From contig JAADDM010000152.1 in assembly GCA_013153955.1 (NCBI GenBank), positions 1 to 5,784 of the forward strand: a DNA stretch of 5,784 bases, read 5' to 3'. Below, piece by piece: positions 1 to 5,474 of the stretch. The position numbers and the translations under genes were made by a program. Origin of the DNA: Gammaproteobacteria bacterium (lineage in GTDB: Bacteria; Pseudomonadota; Gammaproteobacteria; Thiomicrospirales; Thiomicrospiraceae). The notes beneath the pieces were generated by a model. That model saw nothing but the letters and a program-made list of their open reading frames with translations. It was not told the origin of the DNA and made no database searches. Positions within the stretch are counted from its first letter, which is position 1. Each line of letters opens with the position of its first letter.

Positions 1-327
1 TCTTCAAACGTCCATTTTCTGCCTGTAATGCGTGCAGGAGAGTTGGTTGGGATGTGTACTGAATCAGATCTTTTAGGTCGTGTCATTGTAGACCAGCTAG
101 GGGTGCTTGAAGGGGTTAAGCCTGATACCGTTGCAGAGGTGATGCACACCGAAGTGATTACAACGACAGGCGATACCGATATTCGTCATATTGCTGCGGT
201 ATTGGCGGAATATGATGTGGGGGCTTTGGTGGTGATGAGTGAGGTGGGAGGGGTGATTGGAATTGTGACACGAACTGACTTAATTAAGCGTTTAGCGAAT
301 GACCCGCCTGTTGAATTGTATACCTGA
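1..327 (+). CDS. CBS-domain protein, C-terminal part (5' end outside window)
   Basis: The reading frame is open from the first base and ends at TGA 325-327, giving 108 visible residues; the gene starts upstream. The visible start matches the end of one CBS domain (LPVM..GELVGMCTESDLL). A complete second CBS repeat follows at about nt 121-310: it opens with VAEVMHTEVITT, has the middle segment AVLAEYDVGALVV, and ends with GVIGIVTRTDLIKRLA. Tandem CBS repeats (Bateman modules) usually bind adenine nucleotides and either regulate an attached domain or stand alone as a small two-CBS protein. Nothing but about eight residues follows the second repeat, so there is no C-terminal effector domain; any catalytic or transport domain would have to be N-terminal. 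The ATG at 28 lies inside the first CBS domain and is unlikely to be the real start. The ligand and role cannot be told from this fragment. Confidence 0.85.
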   Translation, partial: SSNVHFLPVMRAGELVGMCTESDLLGRVIVDQLGVLEGVKPDTVAEVMHTEVITTTGDTDIRHIAAVLAEYDVGALVVMSEVGGVIGIVTRTDLIKRLANDPPVELYT

Positions 328-442
328 GCATGGTTGGTTCTGCTGTTTTAACGGTAGTTTGAATATAAAAAACAACCTCTTCCTGATTAAAATGATGTTT
401 GTAATGGTGGTTAGATTGCCGACAACCCATTCACTTAAATTT

Positions 443-468
443 AAGAGAAACGCACTATTCTCTTTTTT
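443..468 (+). terminator. Weak Rho-independent terminator candidate after the CBS gene
   Basis: A perfect 7-bp inverted repeat, AAGAGAA (443-449) and TTCTCTT (458-464), encloses an 8-nt loop and runs into a T tract (463-468). It lies 116 nt after the CBS stop codon and ahead of the next promoter, where a terminator would be useful. The stem has only two G-C pairs and would be weak, so it may be fortuitous in AT-rich DNA. Confidence 0.35.
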
Positions 469-491
469 CTCCACAATTCTTGTGTTTCCTT

Positions 492-520
492 TTCAAAAAA
501 CCAGTTAATTCCTTTATAAT
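492..520 (+). promoter_or_regulatory. Sigma70-type promoter for the DUF502 gene
   Basis: A perfect -10 hexamer TATAAT lies at 515-520. A TTCAAA hexamer (4 of 6 matches to TTGACA) lies at 492-497 with the ideal 17-bp spacer. Transcription would start near 527, giving a leader of about 34 nt before the GTG at 561. It sits just downstream of a terminator-like hairpin in the only sizeable gap before the DUF502 gene, which fits a new transcription unit. This is prediction from sequence only. Confidence 0.55.
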
Positions 521-560
521 ATCCTGTTTATTTTGTCTATAAAACGGGGCTAATATTATT

Positions 561-1190
561 GTGTCATATTTAAAGCGTGTATTAATTGCTGGATTGTTAG
601 TTTGGCTGCCGCTTGGGGTCACAATCGCCGTTATCAAGTTTCTGGTTGATCTGTTTGATCAAAGCTTATTGCTACTGCCTGAGCGCTTTCGTCCGGAGAC
701 CTTGCTAGGGGTCGATATTCCAGGGTTTGGTGTACTGCTCTCCTTAACGCTTATTCTGTTAACCGGTGTCGTGGTGGCTAACTTTTTAGGGACGCGCTTA
801 GTGGCGTTGTGGGAGTCTTTTCTCTCTCGTATTCCACTGGTTCGTTCAATCTATAATGCCGTTAAGCAGATTGCCGAGGCGGTATTTGGCTCAGGGGAAC
901 AGACCTTTCAACGCGCCTACCTTCTACAGTATCCTCGTAAAGGGTTATGGACACTGGCCTTTCAAACAGGCAGTATTCAGGGCGAAGCTCAGATGAAGAC
1001 AGAGATGAATAATGTCGTAAACCTGTTCGTGCCAACAACGCCTAACCCAACCTCAGGGTTCTTTATTATGGCTTCGAAAGATGAAATTATCGAGCTTGAT
1101 ATGGATGTTGACGATGCGTTGAAAATGGTGATATCAGGGGGGGTAATTGTGCCGGATATTAAGCCTCATATGAAGACCGAGGTCGAATAG
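561..1190 (+). CDS. DUF502 family inner-membrane protein
   Basis: This 209-residue protein matches the DUF502 family by its conserved blocks. A first hydrophobic segment at about residues 6-32 contains AGLLVWLPLGVTIAV, and a second lies at about 54-77. IPLVRSIYNAVKQ lies at 91-103, LFVPTTPNPTSGF at 155-167, and DDALKMVISGGV at 184-195. Two membrane helices followed by a roughly 130-residue soluble domain suggest an inner-membrane protein; the biochemical function of the family is not known to me. The GTG start is chosen because the family typically begins a few residues before LKR..IAGLLVWLPLG, and the frame is closed just upstream by TAA at 540-542. The ribosome binding site is poor (CGGGG at 545-549). 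Full length for the family. It lies 124 bp before aspS on the same strand, a pairing I recall from other proteobacteria. Confidence 0.9.
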   Translation: MSYLKRVLIAGLLVWLPLGVTIAVIKFLVDLFDQSLLLLPERFRPETLLGVDIPGFGVLLSLTLILLTGVVVANFLGTRLVALWESFLSRIPLVRSIYNAVKQIAEAVFGSGEQTFQRAYLLQYPRKGLWTLAFQTGSIQGEAQMKTEMNNVVNLFVPTTPNPTSGFFIMASKDEIIELDMDVDDALKMVISGGVIVPDIKPHMKTEVE

Positions 1191-1208
1191 ACCTTTCTTG
1201 ATAAACGA

Positions 1209-1238
1209 TTGTTAGAAGCAACAAAGTATAAATAAAAT
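1209..1238 (+). promoter_or_regulatory. Possible promoter in the aspS leader
   Basis: A -35-like TTGTTA (1209-1214; 4 of 6) and a -10-like TAAAAT (1233-1238; 5 of 6) are separated by 18 bp, ahead of aspS. The start would be near 1245, leaving a leader of about 70 nt. The sequence here is AT-rich, so matches arise easily. Another -10 candidate, TATAAA at 1227-1232, overlaps but has no well-spaced -35. The short dyad TTGTT-N6-AACAA (1209-1224) overlaps the -35. aspS could equally be read from the promoter before the DUF502 gene. Confidence 0.35.
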
Positions 1239-1251
1239 TATAGAAAGTCAG

Positions 1252-1268
1252 GCTCAACTAAAATGAGC
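1252..1268 (+). other. Small inverted repeat in the aspS leader
   Basis: GCTCA (1252-1256) and TGAGC (1264-1268) form a 5-bp stem with a 7-nt loop. No T tract follows, so it is not an intrinsic terminator. It lies 46 nt before the aspS start and could form a small leader hairpin if the upstream promoter is used. I see no T-box antiterminator features. Confidence 0.2.
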
Positions 1269-1314
1269 GTGGCATTAAACCAGTATTAAAATTTAGTTAA
1301 AAGGGTTATTAAGT

Positions 1315-3099
1315 ATGCGTACACAATATTGTGGGCAAGTCACAGAGTCATTTATCGATCAAACCGTTACTGTTGCAGGTTGGGTGCACCGTCGCCGTGA
1401 CCATGGTGGGGTAATCTTTATCGATTTACGAGATCGTGAAGGCCTAGTTCAAATTGTTGTTAACCCTGATACAGCTGAAATTTTTGCGAAAGCAGAGCGT
1501 TTACGTTCAGAGTGTGTTCTAAAAGTAACCGGAAAAGTTATTCCGCGTTTTGAGGGCACGGTTAACCCAAATATGGCCACTGGTATGATTGAGATTGTTG
1601 CTCAAGATATAGAGGTTTTGAGCATGGCTGAGCCGATTCCTTTTCAGTTGGATGAGAAAAACGTCAGCGAAGAGATTCGCCTGAAGTACCGTTATTTAGA
1701 TTTGCGCCGTGAAGAGATGCAGAACACCATGATGTTGCGCTATAAAGTAACGCGTGCGATGCGCCGCTATTTAGATGACCAGAACTTTATGGATATTGAG
1801 ACGCCGATGTTGACGAAGTCAACGCCTGAAGGCGCACGTGATTATTTAGTGCCGAGTCGTACGCATTTAAATAAGTCATTTGCACTGCCGCAATCGCCTC
1901 AGCTGTTTAAGCAGTTATTAATGATGTCTGGTTTTGATCGTTACTATCAAATTGTGCGTTGTTTCCGTGATGAAGATTTGCGTGCCGACCGTCAGCCAGA
2001 GTTTACTCAGCTAGATATTGAAACCTCTTTTATGGAAGAGGATGAAGTGATGGCCTTAATGGAAGGCCTGACTAAGAACCTATTTAAAGAAGCGATTGGA
2101 GTTGAGTTTGATTATGACTTCCCTCGTATGCCTTATTCAGAAGCCATTAAGCGCTACGGAATTGACCGCCCTGATTTACGGATTGATATGGAATTGGTAG
2201 ATGTTGCTGATCTATTGCAGAACATCGACTTTAAAGTGTTCGCAGCCCCAGCTAAAGATCCTAAAGGGCGCGTTGCAGCCCTTAGAGTTCCGGGGGGTGC
2301 AAAGATTTCTCGTAAAGAGATTGATGCTTATACCAAGTTTGTTGGAATCTATGGTGCAAGAGGCTTGGCTTACATTAAGGTTAATGATCTCTCTGCTGGA
2401 ATTGAAGGGTTACAGTCCCCGATTGTGAAATTCTTCCCTGATCAAGTGATGGAAATCATGGCTCGTGTAGGGGCTGAAGATGGCGATATCGTCTTCTTTG
2501 GTGCAGATAAAGCGAAGATTGTGAATGAAGCGCTTGGCGCGTTGCGCGTAAAAGTCGGTGAAGACCTAGGGTTGATGAACGGTGAATGGAAGCCTGTATG
2601 GGTGGTTGATTTCCCAATGTTTGAAGAGATTAACGATGAGGGGGATTTGACTGCGATTCATCACCCTTTCTCTCAGCCTAAAGCAACGACAGAAGAAATT
2701 CTTAATCACAAGAACCCTGAAGAGATGCTCTCTAAAGCCTATGATTTAGTCATTAACGGCTTAGAGGTCGGCGGAGGATCGGTTCGTATTCACAACTCTG
2801 AGATGCAAGCCGCGGTCTTTAAGATGCTGGGCATTACAGAAGAGGAAGCACAAGAGAAATTTGGCTTCCTATTGGATGCCTTGAAATATGGTTGCCCACC
2901 TCATGCAGGTATGGCATTTGGCCTAGATCGCTTGATTATGATTTTTGGTAATATTGATTCAATTAGAGATGTTATTGCCTTCCCTAAAACCCAGTCAGCC
3001 GCATGTCTACTAACAGCAGCACCAGGCCTGGTAGATAATACTCAGCTGGCTGATTTGGGCTTGAAATATAGAAAACCTGTGTTAGCAAAAACAAGCTAA
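1315..3099 (+). CDS. aspS: Aspartyl-tRNA synthetase, predicted non-discriminating (Asp/Asn) type
   Basis: A 594-residue class II aminoacyl-tRNA synthetase of the bacterial type; it activates aspartate with ATP and loads it on tRNA in the cytoplasm. The N-terminal OB-fold anticodon-binding domain covers about residues 1-105 (GWVHRRRDHGGVIFIDLRD at 22-40). Catalytic-core marks are motif 1 around FMDIETPML (158-166), QSPQLFKQ (193-200), motif 2 FRDEDLRADRQPEFTQ (217-232), and motif 3 GMAFGLDRL (532-540). The bacterial-specific GAD insertion lies at about 285-420. His30 and Gly81 match the residues that mark non-discriminating bacterial AspRS (His31 and Gly82 in Pseudomonas aeruginosa numbering, from memory); discriminating E. 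coli-type enzymes have Leu and Lys there. The protein may therefore also make Asp-tRNA-Asn for GatCAB amidation. The ATG start is supported by AAGGG at 1301-1305, 9 nt upstream, and by the family-typical MR..YCG start. Full length and intact. Confidence 0.98.
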   Translation: MRTQYCGQVTESFIDQTVTVAGWVHRRRDHGGVIFIDLRDREGLVQIVVNPDTAEIFAKAERLRSECVLKVTGKVIPRFEGTVNPNMATGMIEIVAQDIEVLSMAEPIPFQLDEKNVSEEIRLKYRYLDLRREEMQNTMMLRYKVTRAMRRYLDDQNFMDIETPMLTKSTPEGARDYLVPSRTHLNKSFALPQSPQLFKQLLMMSGFDRYYQIVRCFRDEDLRADRQPEFTQLDIETSFMEEDEVMALMEGLTKNLFKEAIGVEFDYDFPRMPYSEAIKRYGIDRPDLRIDMELVDVADLLQNIDFKVFAAPAKDPKGRVAALRVPGGAKISRKEIDAYTKFVGIYGARGLAYIKVNDLSAGIEGLQSPIVKFFPDQVMEIMARVGAEDGDIVFFGADKAKIVNEALGALRVKVGEDLGLMNGEWKPVWVVDFPMFEEINDEGDLTAIHHPFSQPKATTEEILNHKNPEEMLSKAYDLVINGLEVGGGSVRIHNSEMQAAVFKMLGITEEEAQEKFGFLLDALKYGCPPHAGMAFGLDRLIMIFGNIDSIRDVIAFPKTQSAACLLTAAPGLVDNTQLADLGLKYRKPVLAKTS

Positions 3100-3106
3100 T
3101 CTATAC

Positions 3107-3128
3107 GTAACTTGTTACTTTTAAAGTA
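3107..3128 (+). promoter_or_regulatory. Overlapping small dyads upstream of nadA (possible operator)
   Basis: In the 59-bp aspS-nadA gap, GTAAC-TT-GTTAC (3107-3118) is a perfect 5-bp dyad. It overlaps a second one, TACTTT-T-AAAGTA (3116-3128), with 6-bp arms around one base. Loops this short do not suit RNA hairpins, so if they mean anything they would be protein-binding DNA sites, for example for a regulator of NAD synthesis. They match no operator I can name, and such dyads are common by chance in AT-rich DNA. Confidence 0.2.
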
Positions 3129-3158
3129 GAAAGGTTCGTCTATATGGAGTTTATCTAA

Positions 3159-4226
3159 ATGGCTCAACCCTCAGTTAATATTCCCGCCAATTTAAGTGCG
3201 CGCGTTCAGCAGCTTGCTGACAGTGCGCCCACACAGCCTTGGCTTAGCACCGCTGATAAAACGCTTCTGAAGCAAAAAATCAAAGCCTTGTTGAAACAGC
3301 ATAATGCACAGCTCGTTGCCCACTACTATGTGGACGATGAGCTACAGGCGTTGGCTGAAGAGACAGGGGGGACGGTTGCCGACTCTCTTGAGATGGCTAA
3401 TTTTGGTGCGCAGTCTCAGGCTGATAAGTTAGTGGTGTGTGGGGTACGTTTTATGGGAGAGACGGCTAAAATGCTCTCGCCTGAAAAAACCGTTCTTATG
3501 CCTGATTTAGAGGCAAACTGCTCATTAGATATTGGTTGTCCGGCAAAGGAATTTGCCGCATTTTGTGCGAACTATCCTGACCATACCGTGGTGGTGTATG
3601 CCAATACCAGCGCAGAGGTTAAGGCAGTGGCTGATTGGGTTGTGACGTCGGGTAATGCATTACAAATTGTGACGCACCTGAAATCACAAGGGCATAAAAT
3701 TATTTGGGCACCTGATCGTCATTTAGGGGATTGGATTGAGAAGCAGACAGGCATTGAGATGATTCGTTGGCAGGGTCACTGTATTGTGCATGATGAATTC
3801 AAAACCTATGAACTTGAAAAAATGATGGTAGAGCATCCCGATGCTAAAGTGTTGGTTCACCCGGAATCGCCTACAGAGGTGGTTGCGTTAGCAGATGTTG
3901 TTGGCTCAACCAAAGTACTGTTAAATGCCGTTCAATCCTTACCTGATACACAGTTTATTGTGGCAACTGACTATGGTATTTTTTATAAAATGCAGCAGTT
4001 AGCACCCGGTAAAACGTTCATGATTGCCCCAACAGGCGGACACAGTGCAGCTTGTCAAAGTTGTGCGCACTGTCCTTGGATGGCGATGAATGGCTTACAA
4101 AACTTGGCCACGTGTCTTGAACAGCAAACGGGTGAAGTACTATTAGATGAAAACATTCGCCTCAAGGCCTTGGTTTCAGTTAATCGAATGCTCGACTTCT
4201 CTCGTCAGGCAGGCCTGGTTAAATAG
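3159..4226 (+). CDS. nadA: Quinolinate synthase NadA
   Basis: This 355-residue protein is quinolinate synthase. It condenses iminoaspartate (made by NadB) with dihydroxyacetone phosphate to quinolinate in de novo NAD synthesis, using a [4Fe-4S] cluster. The cluster ligands are all present: Cys121 in EANCSLDIGCP, Cys208 in WQGHCIVHDEF, and Cys305 in the CQSCAHCPWMAMN signature (Cys299, Cys302, Cys305). These lie at a constant offset of +8 from E. coli Cys113, Cys200 and Cys297. Other family blocks are LVAHYYVDDELQALAEETGG (52-71), VADSLEMA (73-80), VVVYANTSAEVKA (144-156) and VLVHPESP (231-238). The CxxCxxC tail and N-terminal extension place it in the longer, E. coli-like subgroup. The ATG at 3159 has TGGAG (3145-3149) 9 nt upstream; an in-frame ATG at 3144 runs straight into a stop. 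It may be cotranscribed with aspS (59-bp gap), but the functions are unrelated. nadB and nadC are not in the window. Confidence 0.98.
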   Translation: MAQPSVNIPANLSARVQQLADSAPTQPWLSTADKTLLKQKIKALLKQHNAQLVAHYYVDDELQALAEETGGTVADSLEMANFGAQSQADKLVVCGVRFMGETAKMLSPEKTVLMPDLEANCSLDIGCPAKEFAAFCANYPDHTVVVYANTSAEVKAVADWVVTSGNALQIVTHLKSQGHKIIWAPDRHLGDWIEKQTGIEMIRWQGHCIVHDEFKTYELEKMMVEHPDAKVLVHPESPTEVVALADVVGSTKVLLNAVQSLPDTQFIVATDYGIFYKMQQLAPGKTFMIAPTGGHSAACQSCAHCPWMAMNGLQNLATCLEQQTGEVLLDENIRLKALVSVNRMLDFSRQAGLVK

Positions 4227-4258
4227 CTCATCGGCCGATTTAATCAGCCTTGAGTTTT
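4225..4258 (+). terminator. Terminator-like hairpin after nadA
   Basis: Starting at the nadA stop codon, CTCA (4227-4230) can pair with TGAG (4251-4254), GGC (4233-4235) with GCC (4247-4249), and GAT (4237-4239) with ATC (4243-4245), around a TTA loop. One C/A mismatch and a small 2x1 internal loop interrupt the stem. A run of four T follows at 4255-4258. Shape and placement suit an intrinsic terminator closing the aspS-nadA unit, but the interruptions and short T run make it modest. The palindrome ATCGGCCGAT (4230-4239) overlaps and could form a competing structure. Confidence 0.4.
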
Positions 4259-4288
4259 GCGACAAACGACTGCCAAAGCGTACATAAT
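4257..4288 (+). promoter_or_regulatory. Weak candidate promoter for ruvC-ruvA-ruvB
   Basis: A -10-like CATAAT (4283-4288; 5 of 6) lies 14 nt before the ruvC start, with TTGCGA (4257-4262; 4 of 6) upstream. The spacer is 20 bp, longer than optimal, and the leader would be very short. No CTGT-N8-ACAG LexA box is seen in this gap, so SOS control of the E. coli ruvAB kind is not evident here. The ruv genes may instead be read through from nadA. Confidence 0.2.
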
Positions 4289-4291
4289 CAT

Positions 4292-4297
4292 AAAGGA
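4292..4297 (+). promoter_or_regulatory. Ribosome binding site fixing the ruvC TTG start
   Basis: AAAGGA lies 5 nt before the TTG at 4303. It is the best Shine-Dalgarno match in the gap. With the family's usual N-terminus (a few residues before the ILGIDPG motif), it supports the TTG as the true start. There is no ATG or GTG codon at a plausible position in this frame. Confidence 0.7.
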
Positions 4298-4302
4298 TTC
4301 AC

Positions 4303-4821
4303 TTGGCAACATTAAAACGCATCTTGGGCATTGATCCAGGGTCACGTAAAACAGGGTTTGGTGTGATTGAATCTGGACGCTACAATGCCACCTATGTGGT
4401 AAGTGGTGTGATTCGGGTTGAAAAGTTTTCAGGGGCTCAGCGCCTTAAAAATATTTTTGAATCTGTCTGCCAGATTATCGATCAATATCAGCCAGACGTG
4501 GTTGCCGTAGAGAAAGTCTTTGTTCATAAAAATCCCAAGTCAGCCATTATTTTAGGGCAGGCAAGGGGGGTTATTTTATGTGCTGCCGCCATTAAGGATG
4601 TACCCATTATGGAGTACACGCCGACACAAATTAAAAGTACGATTGTGGGTAAAGGCCATGCAGGTAAAGATCAGGTTCAATACATGGTTCAAAATATTTT
4701 AAAATTGACGGAGTCTCCGCAAGAAGATGCCGCAGATGCTTTGGCATGTGCGCTGTGCCACGATCGTTATATGTCATTAGGAATCGATCCAGAATTGATC
4801 TCTAAAGGCACAAAGTTTTAA
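4303..4821 (+). CDS. ruvC: Holliday-junction resolvase RuvC
   Basis: This 172-residue protein is the RuvC endonuclease. As a dimer it makes paired nicks across Holliday junctions with two Mg2+ ions per active site, in recombinational repair. The four catalytic acids are intact: Asp11 in ILGIDPGSRKTGFG, Glu70 in VVAVEKVF, and Asp142 and Asp145 in QEDAADALACA. Each is offset by +4 from E. coli Asp7, Glu66, Asp138 and Asp141. Phe73, matching the base-stacking Phe69 of E. coli, is kept, as is KNPKSAIILGQARG (76-89). Length is normal for the family. Translation starts at a TTG with a strong AAAGGA 5 nt upstream. It is followed by ruvA after 14 bp, so the two are almost certainly cotranscribed. Confidence 0.98.
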   Translation: MATLKRILGIDPGSRKTGFGVIESGRYNATYVVSGVIRVEKFSGAQRLKNIFESVCQIIDQYQPDVVAVEKVFVHKNPKSAIILGQARGVILCAAAIKDVPIMEYTPTQIKSTIVGKGHAGKDQVQYMVQNILKLTESPQEDAADALACALCHDRYMSLGIDPELISKGTKF

Positions 4822-4835
4822 GGAAAGTAGAGAGT

Positions 4836-5474
4836 ATGATTGGATTTTTACGGGGTCAATTAGTTCAAAAGAAACCACCTATGTTGGTCTTAGATGTGCA
4901 GGGCGTGGGCTATGAAATTGAAGCACCGATGTCTACTTTTTATCAGCTAGAATCCGTCCAAGACAGTGTCACTATCCTAACGCATATGCATGTTCGTGAA
5001 GATGCTATGCTGTTGTTTGGCTTTGCGTCAGAGCCTGAGCGTGTTCTGTTTAAAACCTTGATTAAGGTCAATGGGGTCGGTGCAAAAATGGCGCTGGGTA
5101 TTTTATCCGCAATGTCAGTCAATGAATTTTGTAGTTTTGTAGATGCAGCTGATATTACAGCATTGACCCGTATTCCTGGCGTCGGTAAAAAAACTGCGGA
5201 GCGCCTACAGATTGAGATGCGTGACCGTCTTAAAGTAGTCATTGAATCAGGGCAGCTCGCTTATCAAGCAAGCGAATCTTCCGTGCTCTCTCAAGACAGT
5301 AACTCACCTCAAGGGGCTATCTTTAGTAACTCAATCAAACAATCTGCCTGCGAAGCATTGGTCTCATTGGGCTATAAACCCGCTCAAGCAGAAAAAATGG
5401 TTGCCAGTGTCTATGAGGAGGGAGTACCCTTGGAGCAGATTATCAAACGTGCCTTGCAAGGGGTTAAGCTTTAA
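4836..5474 (+). CDS. ruvA: Holliday-junction branch-migration protein RuvA
   Basis: This 212-residue protein is RuvA. It binds four-way junctions as a tetramer and loads the RuvB motor for branch migration. Domain I (about 1-63) is an OB fold beginning MIGFLRGQL. It contains HVREDAMLLFGF, whose Glu55 and Asp56 match the acidic pin residues of E. coli. Domain II has two helix-hairpin-helix DNA-binding motifs, VNGVGAKMALGIL (78-90) and IPGVGKKTAERL (113-124). A polar linker (about 140-165) leads to the C-terminal RuvB-contacting domain (about 166-212: ACEALVSLGYKPAQAEKMV). Somewhat longer than E. coli RuvA, mostly in the linker. AAGGA at 4820-4824 overlaps the ruvC stop, 11 nt before the ATG, and AGAG lies closer. 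The stop codon directly abuts the ruvB start, so the two are likely translationally coupled. Confidence 0.98.
   Translation: MIGFLRGQLVQKKPPMLVLDVQGVGYEIEAPMSTFYQLESVQDSVTILTHMHVREDAMLLFGFASEPERVLFKTLIKVNGVGAKMALGILSAMSVNEFCSFVDAADITALTRIPGVGKKTAERLQIEMRDRLKVVIESGQLAYQASESSVLSQDSNSPQGAIFSNSIKQSACEALVSLGYKPAQAEKMVASVYEEGVPLEQIIKRALQGVKL

Noticed and set aside
292..508. Overlapping 60- to 69-codon open frames on both strands between the CBS gene and the DUF502 gene
   Set aside because: Both overlap the end of the CBS gene, lack convincing ribosome binding sites, cover the terminator-like repeat, and their products look like translated AT-rich intergenic DNA.
524..539. CTGT-N8-TCTA as a LexA box near the DUF502 promoter
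   Set aside because: Only the left half matches CTGT-N8-ACAG; the right half does not, and the gene has no known DNA-damage role.
455..637. 60-codon - strand open frame
   Set aside because: It runs through the predicted promoter and the start of the DUF502 gene, and shows no family resemblance.
2201..2428. 75-codon + strand open frame inside aspS
   Set aside because: It is out of frame within the GAD-domain region of an intact aspS, and its product has no recognisable features.
3082..3099. TTAGC-N8-GCTAA inverted repeat at the end of aspS as a terminator
   Set aside because: The stem is only 5 bp and AT-rich, with no T tract after it; it is more likely chance within coding sequence.
4943..5242. 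99-codon open frame on the - strand inside ruvA
   Set aside because: It lies wholly antisense to a clear ruvA, has a low-complexity Ser/Arg-rich product typical of an antisense shadow, and resembles no family I know.
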